DNA of 64,000 bases from Aquarana catesbeiana. Taxonomy: Eukaryota; Chordata; Amphibia; Anura; Ranidae. How positions within the stretch are numbered: the first letter of the stretch is position 1; every line of letters starts with the position of its first letter. The DNA lies in the NCBI RefSeq assembly GCF_042186555.1, contig NC_133328.1:620075592-620139591 (forward strand), given 5' to 3'. Both the position numbers and the translations under genes were made by a program. Below the pieces are notes generated by a model. It did no database searches, was not told the origin of the DNA, and saw only the letters and a program-made list of their open reading frames with translations. Shown piece after piece: positions 1 through 11,222 of this stretch.

Positions 1-186
1 GTACACACGATCGGAATTTCCGACAACAAAACTTGAAAAAAAAAAATATGAGAACCAGCTCTCAAACATTTGTCGTCGGAAATTCCAACAGCAAATGTCC
101 GATGGAGCCTACACATTTTCGGATTTTCCGACAACAACGTCACATCGAACATTTGTTGTCGTTAATTCCGACTATGTGTATGCGGC
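1..186. repeat. GTACACAC-type foldback MITE, cut by window start
   Basis: The stretch repeats the words CGGAATTTCCGACAAC and CATTTGTCGTCGGAAATTCC in both orientations and begins with GTACACACGATCGG. The same short words recur near 2043, 2995 and 8696, always as imperfect palindromes. No coding potential. The left end lies outside the window. Confidence 0.6.
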
Positions 187-1351
187 ATAACAGTTATAGT
201 AGGTGGTAGGCAAATTCATCTCAAACGTGGGTAGCAGTCTTGCGTTTTGCTGTGCATTTTCCGCACGGCAAAACAAAAAAAAAAAAAAACACCTGTAGCA
301 AAACACTCTTAGCTCAGGGCCACAATTTGGTACATGAGCCTCTTCAGTGCGTTTTTGGAGCAGAGGGAGGCCTATTCAAATGAACGGTGCCGCTCCATAA
401 GAGCGCTCTAAAAATGCGACTTGGCAGTGTTGCTCAGGCTGCATTTACATCTCACGTTCTCGCACGCTTTTTATTTGGGGGGGGCGTTTTGGAGCGTTTC
501 CGCTCGCCGCGCGTAGGGCAGCCCGTTCACTTGAAGGGGCTAACCCAACGCACAAAAAACGCCCCAAAGAAGTTCCAGAACTTTTTTTTGGCGAGGAGCG
601 TGCTGCTTTTTTACCACATTTTTTAGTGCAAATGCAGCACGCTTGTCACGCAACAAACCGTGCGCCTGCTACCTGCACTTGGGGTGCCATTAACATGTGT
701 CATGCGCGTTCTCGGCATGTTTCCACTTACACGACACATCTCGCCCATTCACCGCGTATTTCATTCACTTCTCAGTCAGAAGAAGAAGCTTTATACGCAG
801 TGAAGGGTATACAAAGGAACAACTCAGTACAAGGGATTACCTCCTCCGCCGCCTGACACCGCTCTTTGTGGGACGGCCTGTATATTGATGACACTGCACA
901 GCCGCAGTTGAATGCCTCAACGGATGTCCTATACAAGAATCTTCCTTTACTAAGCTAGTGTCACCTGACACTTATCCAAGCCCTCTGATTGGCTGCCAGA
1001 GCAGAGGGGAGAAACACATCAGCAGGCTCCTGTTGTCCGTAGCAACCAGTCAGAATGTCTTCTCATGTCTCCCCTGCAGAATGAGGGGCACATTCACACC
1101 ACGTCCATTCAGCATCGATCGGTGCAGGCACAACGCTGGTCCACACAGAAAACAATTGTTTTCTACAGTATGTCCTCTGTTCACACATGCGTGCGTGTTC
1201 TGTGTAAACAATGCAGCGTGTATGTATTTTTTACACAGCGCAACTCACTGAACTGCAAGTCACAGCTTTGTATAGAGCTGAATGAAGTGTCTTTTTTGAC
1301 AGTTCAATAAATGTAAAAACGGAAAAACAGCAAACCGTGCACAGCATAACA
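187..1351. other. No gene seen; low-information interval
   Basis: Several short frames are open here on both strands, but none has recognisable domains and they overlap each other. The part from about 385 to 620 (GGCTGCATTTACATCTCACG, then G-rich) resembles the 5' part of a GGCTGCATTCACAC foldback element such as the one at 3570, but I cannot find its partner end. Confidence 0.4.
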
Positions 1352-1396
1352 ACGCACCCCCCCCCCCCCCCACCCACACACACACACACACTCAGA
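1352..1396. repeat. Poly-C / CA microsatellite
   Basis: A run of about 16 C is followed by CACACA repeats. The cysteine/glycine-rich minus-strand frame over it is an artefact of the G run. Confidence 0.9.
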
Positions 1397-1677
1397 CACA
1401 ACATACATCTTTCTGATTTGTTACTACTGGCAAAATGTTCTTCTATCAGATACCTTATTTCTAAAGTGCAATTTGTTGAACAATGGTGGTTGGAGCTGTT
1501 GCCTATAGCAACCAGCAAGGCTATACCATTCCTTCCCATAACCACTTCCAGACCGGGCCTATCTTTTAACCTTTTTTGTTTACATGTAGAAATCTGTGTT
1601 TTTTGCTAGAACATTGCTTAAAACACGCAAACAATATATTTTATTTTAAAGCAGAGGCCCCAAAGAATAAAATGGTG

Positions 1678-1800
1678 GCATAGCTCCCAACTAACCCTGA
1701 TTTAGAGGGACTGTCCCTGATTTAGAGCAATGTCCCTCTGTCCCTCATTCCTCCTCATTTGTCCCTCATTTCGGTTCTGATCTATATAGATGTATATAAA
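1678..1800. repeat. Dispersed repeat with tandem 'GTCCCTGATTTAGAG' words
   Basis: GTCCCTGATTTAGAG and GTCCCTCATT are reiterated over about 80 bp, starting after AGCTCCCAACTAACC. This arrangement looks like a dispersed amphibian repeat. Its ends and class are not resolved. Confidence 0.4.
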
Positions 1801-2042
1801 ATGCACTTTTTATCTATCAAAAAGTGTTTTCCAGTGCTAAACCTTTCATCTGATTTCTAAATTGCTGCATTTGTAAATTGCAAAAGTCAATAATAGTAAC
1901 AATCAAACACAGTTGAAGGTGATGTCCACCTTAGATATATCCCAAGTAACCAAACAATGATGAATGAAAAGTATGGTGTTCCAATGACCCACATGGATTG
2001 GATCCAAAACACTCAGGAAAAGTCTGCTCTGAGCTGTCATGC

Positions 2043-2180
2043 CTCGTACACACGATCGGATTGTTGGCCAACAAAACCATGGAACTTTGTTTGAAGGGCG
2101 TTGGCCCAAACTTGTCTTGCATACACAGGGCCACACAATTGGCCAACACAGGGCCACACAGTTGGCCAACAATTACGAAC
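2043..2180. repeat. GTACACAC-type MITE, TTGGCCAACA variant
   Basis: It begins CGTACACACGATCGGATTG and carries four copies of the self-complementary word TTGGCCAAC, with an internal near-duplication of ACAGGGCCACACA(A/G)TTGGCCAAC at 2124-2172. Same family style as 1-186. The following 300 bp hold no recognisable gene. Confidence 0.55.
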
Positions 2181-2994
2181 GTAGTGACATACTACGTGGT
2201 TTTTCAGCTCTTTAGCGCCACCCTTTGGGCTCCTTCTGCTAATTTAGTATTAGTAGAAGTTTGGTGAGTGTTGATTCCCGCTTTTCTTTTTTGCATTTTT
2301 CATGTCGCGCTCTTCCGTTTGTTTCTGAACGGCCGTTCGGCAACCAGACATGTTGCGGAATCGGAGGAGATAACGTGTTATTTATTATTGGCCTTGGAGT
2401 TATTGGTTTGACATTATTTTTTTGGTTTAATAATGATTTGATTTGGTATATTTTCTATATTTTTGGATGCATAGAATGCACTTTTTGGTTAAGTTCTATT
2501 GGCAGATAGCATGTCTAATTTTATTATTTTTTATTTTTTTAATGCACAATAAACAAAATTGTGGAGAATAATACTTGGCTCCCTGTTTTACTTCAAATGA
2601 CAGTTTGGGAGTAGCAGTTACATTTAAAAAAGTACAATGTAAAATTAACAAGGAACACCAACATAGTTGTATTTTTGATCCTAAAAACTACGGGATAATG
2701 GTTGTTGTAACTTGCCCTAATTAAAAAAAAAAAAAAAAAACATAATAATATTATTCTTGATATCACTAGAAAAAAAAAGCCTTTAAAAATTTGTTTGGAA
2801 TAACTGCATCAGTATCACCAGCAAAGCAGCTTCATTATTATCCCATTAAAGAAGAAGAGAATTGTGCGCTGCATTTGGAGATTTCATCATTTGCCACGTC
2901 ACGAATGTTAATTCTCCATTACGAACGCTAGTTTACAAGACTGACTGCTTCTGCTTCCTAGCAAGCGTGTTTGTACTTTGGACTTTTGTCTGAT

Positions 2995-3180
2995 GGACTT
3001 GTGTACGTACACACACACACATTTGTTCGCGGAAAATTTGAGAACCTGCTAGCCAACATTTGTTGGCGGAAAGTCCGACAACAATTGCCCAATGGAGCGT
3101 ACACACATTCAGACTTACCGCCAACAGCCTGACATCGAACATTTCCGTCGGCAAGTCTGATCGTTTGTACTGGCCTTTAG
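2995..3180. repeat. GTACACAC-type foldback MITE
   Basis: The left end is near GTACGTACACACACAC and the right end near TCTGATCGTTTGTAC. The interior has CATTTGTTGGCGGAAAGTCC and its near-complement. It is an imperfect foldback of about 185 bp with no coding content. Confidence 0.55.
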
Positions 3181-3569
3181 ACAACTCACCCATAAGACCA
3201 CCCTGGCTCAGATAAATGGAAATTCTTTGTGCTCCATGTTTAAATGCGGTTACTTTAGATTTTAAGCAGCTAGTTCCTGTGTGTCAATTATTTTAAGGTG
3301 ACAACGTTGTCTCTTTGATATATATTTTTAATATTTTTATGGTGTTTAGAGGGTAGATTTTCGCTATTTAACAATTTTTCCATAATGAAAGCATTTTTTG
3401 GCATATGAATACCATGGTTGGTCCTCCTTTCAACTACTTTCCCATCCTCTGTCTGGTGTCTTATCATTTTTGCTTTTGTAAGAAAGCTGACCACTGGCGG
3501 AAAAAAAAAAAAAAAACAATAACAGGATGATGCTTGCAGCTGCAGACATCATCCCGGTATTATTAGTCA
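3181..3569. other. No gene seen
   Basis: AT-rich sequence with an A run at 3500-3515 and a small palindrome around CTTGCAGCTGCAGACATCATC (3530-3555). Related palindromes lie near 14970 and 63680. No domain or RNA gene recognised. Confidence 0.4.
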
Positions 3570-3960
3570 GGCTGCATTCACACTACAGCGTTTTTAATTG
3601 TAGGCAGATCTGCCACGAATCTGCCTGCGATTTGACAACACTGAAGTGTGAATGACAAAACACAAGATTCGCATCTGAGATGCCATTCATTTGATCATGG
3701 GACGCATGTCGCCCTCAAAGTAGCTCCTGAACGATTTTTGGGCGACATGCATCCCACGATGTGGGTTGCCGCAATTGCAGCATGTTTTATTGCGCGTCAA
3801 TTGCGGCAGACCCGCACCGCAATTTGAGGTGTCATAAAGATGAATGGCATCTCAAATGCGAGTTCCGCGTTTTGTCATTCACACTTCAGCGCTGTCAAAT
3901 CGTGGGCAGGTCCGCGGCAGATCTGCCTGCAATTCAAAACGCTGTAGTGTGAATGCAGCC
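3570..3960. mobile_element. 391-bp foldback MITE, TIR GGCTGCATTCACACTACAGC, TSD TCA
   Basis: The first and last ~25 bases are inverted copies (GGCTGCATTCACACTACAGC against GCTGTAGTGTGAATGCAGCC), and inner blocks such as GCAGATCTGCC and CAAAACGC also pair across the element. TCA stands at 3567-3569 and 3961-3963, giving a 3-bp target duplication. Three-base duplications with G-rich termini suggest a PIF/Harbinger-like origin, but Harbinger normally targets TWA, so the class is tentative. Confidence 0.65.
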
Positions 3961-4134
3961 TCAAAGTCGGTCTATGTACATTGCCAGGTGTGAAGTGGAT
4001 AATGATTTTTTTGGGGAAAAAACAACCAGACGTTACAAACCTTTGTGTACATTTAAGCAGAGGAACATGTAGACAATTGTACCTAGAACCCATAGAACAG
4101 GGAAACAGGAGGAGAGCCTGGAACCACGTAGGTC

Positions 4135-4455
4135 TCATGCACACCGGTTTATTGTAAACGCAGCATTAAAATCTCACTCAAGCCGCGTTTTTTCCAACTC
4201 ATTTAGGTGTGATTAGATGCTTTCAGGCACCTTTGGGCATTTTTTTATTTCATTGGCTAGAATTTTAATTTATTACTAAATGTGCCTAGCAATGCAAAAT
4301 GTGCATCTAGACACGTTTAGCTGAGTTTGCCATTTTTTATGACCAAAAGCACCTTTTCTGAATGCAATTCTTCTGCATTCAGGAGAGGAGCTTTGACTGC
4401 CCCTAAACGCTGCTGCTGCTCCTAAACTCCACTAAAAGCGAGCAGGGACACATTG
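4135..4455. repeat. Part of a foldback repeat, other part at 5555-5633
   Basis: The AT-rich repeat-like sequence, with CTGCTGCTGCTCCTAAAC near 4420, seems to resume at 5555 with AAACGCCAAAAGCCCC and GGAGCAGCAGTGTGAATGCAGCC. This suggests an older MITE split by the 4456-5554 element. Ends are not exact. Confidence 0.35.
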
Positions 4456-4786
4456 GGGTTAATTTACTAATGGCAAATAGATTGCTCCAGAGCTTAGTAA
4501 ATGAGCACGGCACTCGGTGGGTCTCCGTTTGGGGCTAATACACACCAGCATGATACTCTGCTGGTGGCGCTTGGATGCGACTTTTGGATATACCTGTTCC
4601 GACTACCACATTTCATGTTTATGTGTGGATATTCATACCGCATTATGCAATTCTTCACTATACCCTAAGTCGCATCCTTGCATCACGTTGCCTCAGCTCC
4701 CGTGGAGAGGTTGTGTTCCTGGCCCACCGTGTGCCCACCACGACACATTGCATTCCCTGTCTGAATTGGAAATTTGGCTGCATCAA

Positions 4787-4825
4787 CTCCTGATGAGTGG
4801 AGAAGCATCCACGAAACGCGTCGAG
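4787..4825 (+). ncRNA. Hammerhead ribozyme motif (type I, minimal)
   Basis: Core box CTGATGAG is at 4790-4797. Stem II is TGGA (4798-4801) closing on TCCA (4808-4811) across a six-base loop. The second box CGAAAC is at 4812-4817, followed by GC and the cleavage triplet GTC (4820-4822). Stem I pairs CTC (4787-4789) with GAG (4823-4825). Stem III is only two pairs (A-U, C-G) around a tiny loop, the minimal form reported for Penelope-type hammerheads, which tend to work as dimers. All invariant core bases are present. Confidence 0.75.
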
Positions 4826-5024
4826 CTTTACTGTTTTTTGATGCCCCTATTACATTCTACATGGAATCATACTGACTAAACCAACTTATGTGCTTCAATA
4901 TAATAACTCTTCTCATCTACATGGGATACATTTTTACTGTGTGGGTGCACTTATCGATGCCAGGCATGTTGCCGTTGATATTACTGTGCTATGTTTTTCA
5001 ATCTGCCACAAATATTATATGCTG

Positions 5025-5033
<9 letters not shown>

Positions 5034-5106
<73 letters not shown>
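5034..5106. repeat. (TA)n microsatellite followed by T run
   Basis: An uninterrupted alternating AT tract runs from 5034 to 5090, then about 16 T. Three overlapping open frames rich in Tyr-Ile are produced by this tract and are not genes. Confidence 0.95.
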
Positions 5107-5639
5107 ATCATACTTGTGCCATGTACACGCTTCTTATGTGCATATTAACTGGTACTGTTATATTTTTTATTTATTATTTTTATCTATTGTCTGTATACCG
5201 TTGTTGACAAATAAATACTCCACCGTGAATAATAAACATGGTGTTATTTACCTCCACTATCCAATCGCTTCATCTAAAGTCCCAATCTCCCCTTCATGTT
5301 GATTCATTATCGGGATGGAGGCACTTAATTGTGCTTCATTTAAAGTCCCAATTCCCCTATATACTTATAGCAAATGAGTAAGAGTTCAGCTGACTTCCAG
5401 CACCCAATCATGTGCAAGCAAAAATGCAGTTTTTTTTAATTTTCCTTGCATTTGATTGGGTATTTTAAAAGTGAAGCTTTACCTAATTTACCAAGGTCTG
5501 GAGCAACTGCACGTTGCAAAGTCCACAGTGTTGTTGCCATTAGTAAATCAACCCTAGTGGCTTTTATTGAGGTGCAAAAAAACGCCAAAAGCCCCAAAAA
5601 CATAATTTTAGGAGCAGCAGTGTGAATGCAGCCTTATGG

Positions 5640-6534
5640 GTTCAGGGGGTCATTAGTTAAATAAGTTCAATTGTTGTACCAGTGCTTAAACATTTGCCTA
5701 TAATCCTTGGATTGATAAAGCAGCAGTCTGTGAATCAACTGGGATTGAGACTGGGAGGTTTTGGGGTGGAACTCTTGTATGGAAGGGTACAAAGTTCGAT
5801 ACTGGAGCAGGCACCCTAAAGGAATGGTATATATAGGATTACAAAAGCTTGTCAAATCTTCTAATAGTCAAGAATTTGCAATGCTCTGGAAGGGACTTTA
5901 AAGAGGATCTGCAGTCAAAAAAAAAAAGAATTTAAAGTCAACAGCTACAAATACTGTAGCTACTGACGTTTAATAAATGGGGATCCTGTACTGTCCTCAC
6001 CTGGGCCGGTTCTTTGCCAGTCTTCAGGTACCCGGTTCTGCCATCTTGGATGTGAGAAGCCAGCAGTAACTTCCTGTGGCTTCACAGACGGCTTCCCACT
6101 GCGCAAATCAAGCTGAGCTTTGTGTATAATTTTGGGCCAAAAAATAGTGTCTTCCAAGGATGACAGTCTCAGTCATTATTTCTGGCTTAAATATAATTTG
6201 CTTGTATTGCTTATTTCTGCTTCTGAAATTTCCTTTCTAAAAAACGTGGGATTCCATGCCCAAAATCTGTTCGATGTTTATATAATATTTGAGGAACTAA
6301 ATTTTCATTCCATAGTTCTGGTTCTGACTGCTTTCCAAATTGCCTCCTATTAAATAGGATGGTCATTTGTGCTTTAAATGTGTATAAAGCACTTGCTCCC
6401 GAAGGATCCACTTGATGTATTGGGTCCTCTGCTATGTGTCACGAATTTGTGAACAATTTGGTACTCTCTGACACTCCTAGCTGGGCTGAGGATATAGTTG
6501 CGGATATCTCTGCATATATACACCCACCGCACCA
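5640..6534. other. No gene seen; dispersed repeat about 5885-6120
   Basis: The part from TTTAAAGAGGATCTGCAGTC to about 6120 looks like a dispersed repeat: it has GTAGCTACTGACGTTTAATAA, close to GTAGCTGCTGACATTTAATA in the MITE at 53624-54110. The remaining short frames are unsupported. Confidence 0.35.
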
Positions 6535-6625
6535 TTTATTAGGTACACCTGTTCAATTGCTTGGTAACACAAATTGCTAATCATTCAATCACATGGCAGC
6601 AACCCAATGCATTTAGCAGGGGCCT
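6535..6625 (+). mobile_element. Fragment of a widespread vertebrate DNA transposon end
   Basis: The words CATTTATTAGGTACACCTG and AATCACATGGCAGCAACCC match the terminal region of a DNA element I know from fish and frogs, family name uncertain. Only about 90 bp are present, with no partner end and no transposase. Confidence 0.35.
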
Positions 6626-6743
6626 ACCATGAAATGAGTGGGCCCGTATGCAAGATAAAAAGTGGGCATTGCAAAAAAAAATGTGGCGCACGTAGTAAAA
6701 TGTGGGCGTGGCCTAAATGGCGCTACATTTTGGGCATGGCTTT

Positions 6744-7970
6744 TGTAGTGCTTAGGCAGGGTTGCTAATAAATTTAGTTCATCAGGTATTAATCATCCTG
6801 GCTGATTGTTAGAAGATCCACTGATTCCTCTGTAACTCTGGATTGCTGTACCTTTTTCTCTTCTGTCACTAGGTGGCGTTTGCTGGTGGCATTAGATTGA
6901 CAACAGTGTAGCAAGGTCAGTCTATGGATGGATGTGGTGTCTCAACCAATTATCGGGGGTTTCTTTGGTCCCTTGGCCTGCTGGGAGAGCCTATTTATTT
7001 GGGTGGAGTCAGGTAATCGGTGTTCTGTGCCACCTGGGTGGCTGTCTGGGTGGACGTGTGTTATGTTGCCCGGGTTGCTAGGCCGGAAGCCTGTAGCCTA
7101 TCCTGGGGACACCTGGCTGCTAGGCTGCCTGAGACCTATCCAGGAACGATGGAAGCAGCGCAGGGTTGGGACTGCAGGATTTGAGAATAAAGGTTCAGCC
7201 GGACGGGGAACCAGTTGTGGTCAGAGGTAGAGGGGAAATTGTTGCCACCAAGGGACCATCCACCTTGTTACCAGGAACTACAGTGAGTAAGCAGGAGCAA
7301 GTACCAGAGCAATCTTCTCACCAGTTTGGGGACAGTGAAGAAGTGGGAAAGCTTCAGCAAGTGCCAACCCAGGGACCCAGTGGGACAGCAGGGGTGATGC
7401 TTGAGGAGCATCAAGTGCCAAGCCAGGGACCCAGCAGGATAGCGGAGGTGATGCTTGAGGAGTATACAGCTTGTTAGCTGTGGAAGAGCTCAGGAGATTC
7501 GGTGGCGATTGGATCTGGAAGTTTAGTGAGAGACTGGGAGCTCAGTGAGTCAAAATCTACAGTGGGAGACTATAGTGTAAGAGAAGAATTATTCTGTGTT
7601 GCCAATAGTTAAGTACAACTACTATTAGTGACTGTTACAAGATTTGTTGCCATAGGAGACAGCAATCCTACCTATACAGAAGTGGTATATGGCTGGAGGC
7701 CATCCACTGTATATCTGTCTACCTATAGAAGTCTCAGAGTCTGCCAATTATCATTGCATCTACTTAAGGGTGTCCTGGCCCTAACCCCCTCTCCCACTGT
7801 TCTGTTAAGAGACAATAAACCTCTTTTGCATTCAAAAAGTGTCTGGCGTCCATCACTTTATCTGCATTACTCCCACCATGCCTTATAACCCACTCTGCAA
7901 AGACAATTGTCAGCTTTCCCTGACTCTGGAGGTCACCATTAAGCCTTCAGTGGTCAGTGCCATCGCTACA
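6744..7970 (+). mobile_element. 5' LTR of an LTR retroelement (TGTAG...CTACA)
   Basis: It starts TGTAG and ends CTACA, so the LTR has a 5-bp terminal inverted repeat. Its first ~320 bp closely match the 3' copy at 10917-11222 (for example GGTGGCGTTTGCTGGTGGCA and GCCTGCTGGGAGAGCC), apart from small indels at the start. AATAAA at 7813-7818 (in AGACAATAAACC) could be the polyadenylation signal, placing U5 after it. A primer binding site follows directly. A solo relative with the same ends lies at 22658-27770. Small open frames inside the LTR (for example 7166-7477) are not considered genes. Confidence 0.75.
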
Positions 7971-7972
7971 TT

Positions 7973-7990
7973 TGGTGCCCAACGTGGGGC
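7973..7990 (+). promoter_or_regulatory. Primer binding site, tRNA-Lys type
   Basis: TGGTGCCCAACGTGGGGC sits two bases after the LTR. The Lys1,2-type site is TGGCGCCCAACGTGGGGC, so there is one mismatch in 18. Position and sequence together confirm the preceding block as a 5' LTR. Confidence 0.85.
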
Positions 7991-10903
7991 AAAAGCGTTA
8001 CTCCAGCAGCGGTTGCCCCTAGCTACAGCTACATCAGGATTTCATCTGGCTCTGTGGGAAGGTGACTGTGTTATTTTGCATTCCAACAATGTGGGGAAGA
8101 GCCAACATGTCTCATTGCTCATGGGAGAGTGTCAGCCTGGTCTTTTGTCACTTTACCTCCGTGGGCACTGCAAGCGGATTGGGACAAGAATGTCACCGTC
8201 CCGTCTGGGAATGGCATCGAGAGTCCCCTTGCTATCACCCGGCTTGTGCGAGAAGCTGCCCCTCTCATCTCTGTGGCTGCTCCAGGACCCAACGCTCCGG
8301 TTATCCCTTGAGGCCATGGTCGGGCCCACCTGCGTTCCTTGATGGAGGAACCATCGGGAAAAAAGATGCCGGAGTCGGGTAAGCCTGCAATGGGAGAAAG
8401 TAATGTGCCAGTGGAGGCAGTAGTACCTGTGGCCAGTGGGGGAGACAAGGTTGTTGCACCAGTTGCTGCTAGTTCCAAGTGCAACCTGTTCCCGGTCGAA
8501 GAGTGCTCCACTATCTCCGATTCGGATATCTCATCTGATCAAATATCTGAACTGTTTTCAGACACTTTGTCATGGACTGGAAAGTGGAGTGATAGTGAAG
8601 AGGAGCAATTATGTGAACTGGAGGAGGATGAAATTCCTTCTGTGCCAGCTGCAACTGTTAAGATTGAACTATCTGCCAGTGCAACTCTAATGCCCCGTAC
8701 ACACGGTTGGATTTTCCGATGGAAAATGTCCGATCGGAGCGTGTTGTCGGAAATTCCGACCGTGTGTGGGCTCCATCGGACATTTTCCATCGGATTTTCC
8801 GAAACACAAAGTTGGAGAGCAGGAGATAAAATTCTCCGACAACAAAATCCGTTGTTGGAAATTCCGATCGTGTGTACACAAATCCGATGGACAAAGTGCC
8901 ACGCATGCTCAGAATAAATAAAGAGATGAAAGCTATTGGCCACTGCCCCGTTTATAGTCCCGACGTACGTGTTTTACGTCACCGCGTTTAGAACGATCGG
9001 ATTTTCCGACAACTTTGTGCGACCGTGTGTAGACAAAACAAGTTTGAGCCAACATCCGTCAGAAAAAATCCTAGGATTTTGTTGTCGGAATGTCCGAACA
9101 AAGTCTGACCGTGTGTACGCCCTATAACTGTGTGTATCGCTAAATCTTTTGAGGAGGATCACTGGACAAGATGGGTCCCTAAAGTTGTGCCAACCAAACC
9201 AACACAAGTGACTAGGTTTGATTGCAAACCCGATGTCATTGCGGGATATACAGTCCAAAGTGCACTGGATGCACAAGTTTTAACTGGCTATGGAGACCCT
9301 AAAACACTGCCCAGGCTGTCTAATTCACAGTGCATAGTCATCAAGAAAGTGGCTGAGGAGTATGGCTACTTGTATCCATATATATAGGCTCAACTAGAGG
9401 AGAAGATTCAGGAAAAGAGAACACAGTGGGGGGGATGAGGCCGTGCAGAGTTTTCTTAGTATTCCTCTATGTTTGGAGTTCAACAAGTTGGCACCCAGAA
9501 TGGCTGAAAGATATACTTCGGTTCTACAAACCTGGGACTATGGTCGTCAAATAATTCCCGATTGTGTTGTCTGTCATCCACAGGCCTAATAAGAAAGACA
9601 TTCGGCATCATATTTCCACTGTGAATGCAAGAGGGGAAAACCCTATGGTTAACGTATCCCAGGTACTATTGATAAACGTTATTGAACTGTTTTCATTCCT
9701 CGCAATCATGTGGATTACAGATGTGTGTTCTGTGGAGGCAGGAGTCTATGCTTAGAGCCACTCCACCTTTGTCCTGGAAAGTTGTTAGAGGGGACATTTC
9801 TGCTGGCTGTACTGCTGGACCATATTCTGCTGGCAGAGGTCAGGAGTGCCCACTTGAGTCATACTGGTTAGTGTTCTGGCATCGCCAGTGTGCCACCCTC
9901 TGAAAAGTAATCTGTTGATATGACGTTCAGCGTGTTTGTTTCTTCAACAAATGAGGAAATCTTTGCTGTTGTGTGTACAGACTGAGATGCCACATGCAAG
10001 GGAATCTATTGATGGGCTTTGCTTTCAGGTCCCTTGCACCATGGCATGGCCAATTGCTGTTTGACTGCAGCAATGGAAACTGCTAAGAAATGTTGTTCCA
10101 CCCTGAGTGAAGGGCTGGTGGACTTTGGGGCTCCAAAGACACTGGGGTGTTTAGTTAGTTAGGTAAAATAAACTGTGGCAAAAAGGGCAAGTTCTCACCC
10201 TAAAATTTGAATAACAGACTGAAAAGAACACAAGGATTGTTTCTGAATATGCTGGCCACCAGGTGGCGTGTGAGTGCCAGCCTGAGTGAGCCATTGCTCA
10301 CATTATGCAAATATTGATAGGAATTGCTAAGTAAGTTTCATTAGGTTTGCTATGCAAAAGGGTGTCACCCTCGAATGGGGGTGTGGCCCAGTTTCATCTG
10401 TACTCGTGTTTAGATATGTCATAGGGTGTATTTACACTACTTTGCTGCTCTCGGGTGAGGGTTATTGTAGGCATAGGATGTATTTTTATGTTGTTCATTT
10501 CTCTCTTTCTGGTGTTCCTGCACCCATTGCGTCTTCCTTGGACAAGGAGAGACAGTGACTTCGACTTGTACAACAATGCTAACATTTTCTATTTTTCAGG
10601 TGTATATAGTAGATAGATAGTTAGGATATAAGGCTGCTGTTATTTTTTTTCTCCTTTGTTGTTCAGGTGGTAGGCCACACAAAAACCTGTAAATATTGTC
10701 TTGTATTTATCTGCCCTTGTCTGAACTGCCACTTGCCTATGTACATATACAGTGTATATCCACTTCATGTGGTATGCCACATGTATTGTTAATTTGTTTA
10801 TCCTTTCCTGTTACCCCACCTATTCCAGTTTTTGCCAGGACATTCACTCTCAGGCTTGAGAGTTCAAATTATTTTCTTGCAAACTCCGAGACGTAGTTTC
10901 CTA
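7991..10903 (+). pseudogene. Decayed internal region of the LTR element
   Basis: About 2.5 kb remain between primer site and polypurine tract once the MITE at 8696-9126 is removed. An acidic frame starts at 8339 (roughly 118 codons, with runs of Ser, Asp and Glu) and runs into the MITE. A second open stretch of 85 codons at 9130-9387 lies just after it, so both may come from one protein, perhaps Gag. I see no protease, reverse transcriptase, RNase H, integrase or envelope motif. Either those genes are lost or the element was a non-autonomous LTR element. Frames are interrupted throughout. Confidence 0.5.
8696..9126. mobile_element. GTACACACGGT-ended MITE inside the LTR element
   Basis: The left end is CCGTACACACGGTTGGATTT and the right end TCTGACCGTGTGTACG, inverted copies. 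The interior has repeated inverted words such as GATGGAAAATGTCCGATCGG against CCATCGGACATTTTCCATCG. It interrupts the internal reading frame of the LTR element and so inserted after it. The target duplication is not clear. Confidence 0.7.
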
Positions 10904-10916
10904 GGCAGGGGGAGGA
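10904..10916 (+). promoter_or_regulatory. Polypurine tract before 3' LTR
   Basis: GGCAGGGGGAGGA immediately precedes TGTAGCACCC, the start of the 3' LTR. A purine run in this position primes plus-strand synthesis in LTR retroelements. Confidence 0.65.
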
Positions 10917-11222
10917 TGTAGCACCCTGGTGTTTAGGCAGGTATTAGTCATCCTGGCTGATTGTTAGAAGATCCACTGATTCCTCTGTAAGTCTGGATTG
11001 CTGTACCTTTTTCTCTTCTGTCACTAGGTGGCGTTTGCTGGTGGCATTAGATTGACAAGGTTGTAGCAAGTTCAGACTATGGATTGATGGGGTGTCTCAG
11101 CCAAATGGCGGGGGTTTCTTTGGTCCCTTGGCCTGCTGGGAGAGCCTATTTATTTGGGTGGAGTCAGGTGATCGGTGTTCTGTGCCACCTGGGTGGCTGC
11201 CTGGGTGAACGTGTGTTATGTC
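10917..11222 (+). mobile_element. 3' LTR, truncated
   Basis: It starts TGTAGCACCCTGGTGTTTAGG and matches the 5' LTR up to GTGTGTTATGT, then similarity stops and a different repeat begins. About 900 bp of the LTR are missing, so no target duplication can be read. Confidence 0.75.

Larger units (their letters stand above)
4506..5367 (+). mobile_element. 862-bp retroposed element with hammerhead motif and 11-bp TSD
   Basis: The insert is bounded by TAGTAAATGAG (4495-4505) and TAGCAAATGAG (5368-5378), an 11-bp target duplication with one mismatch. The surrounding MITE reads continuously when the insert is removed. A hammerhead ribozyme motif lies at 4787-4825, followed by AT-rich sequence, a TA microsatellite and AATAAA signals near 5210-5235. 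It has no reverse transcriptase, so it would depend on another element for movement. Penelope-like retroelements are known to carry hammerhead motifs in their terminal repeats, so a non-autonomous Penelope relative is the best reading. A SINE-like element is possible. Confidence 0.6.
4456..5554. repeat. GGGTTRATTTACTAATGGCAA-ended MITE, split by an insertion
   Basis: The left end GGGTTAATTTACTAATGGCA and the right end TGCCATTAGTAAATCAACCC are inverted repeats. Inner words such as GCTCCAGAGCTTAGTAAATG and CCAAGGTCTGGAGCAACTGC also pair. The MITE's own body is only about 250 bp; the rest is the hammerhead-bearing insert at 4506-5367. Confidence 0.65.

Noticed and set aside
1231..1545. Cys/Val/Gly-rich minus frame
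   Set aside because: It is driven by the poly-C/CA microsatellite and lacks a domain.
4888..5302. Three overlapping Tyr-Ile rich frames
   Set aside because: They cross the (TA)n microsatellite.
8339..8917. 192-codon frame as a host gene
   Set aside because: Its first part lies in the LTR element interior and its end runs into a MITE; no known domain.
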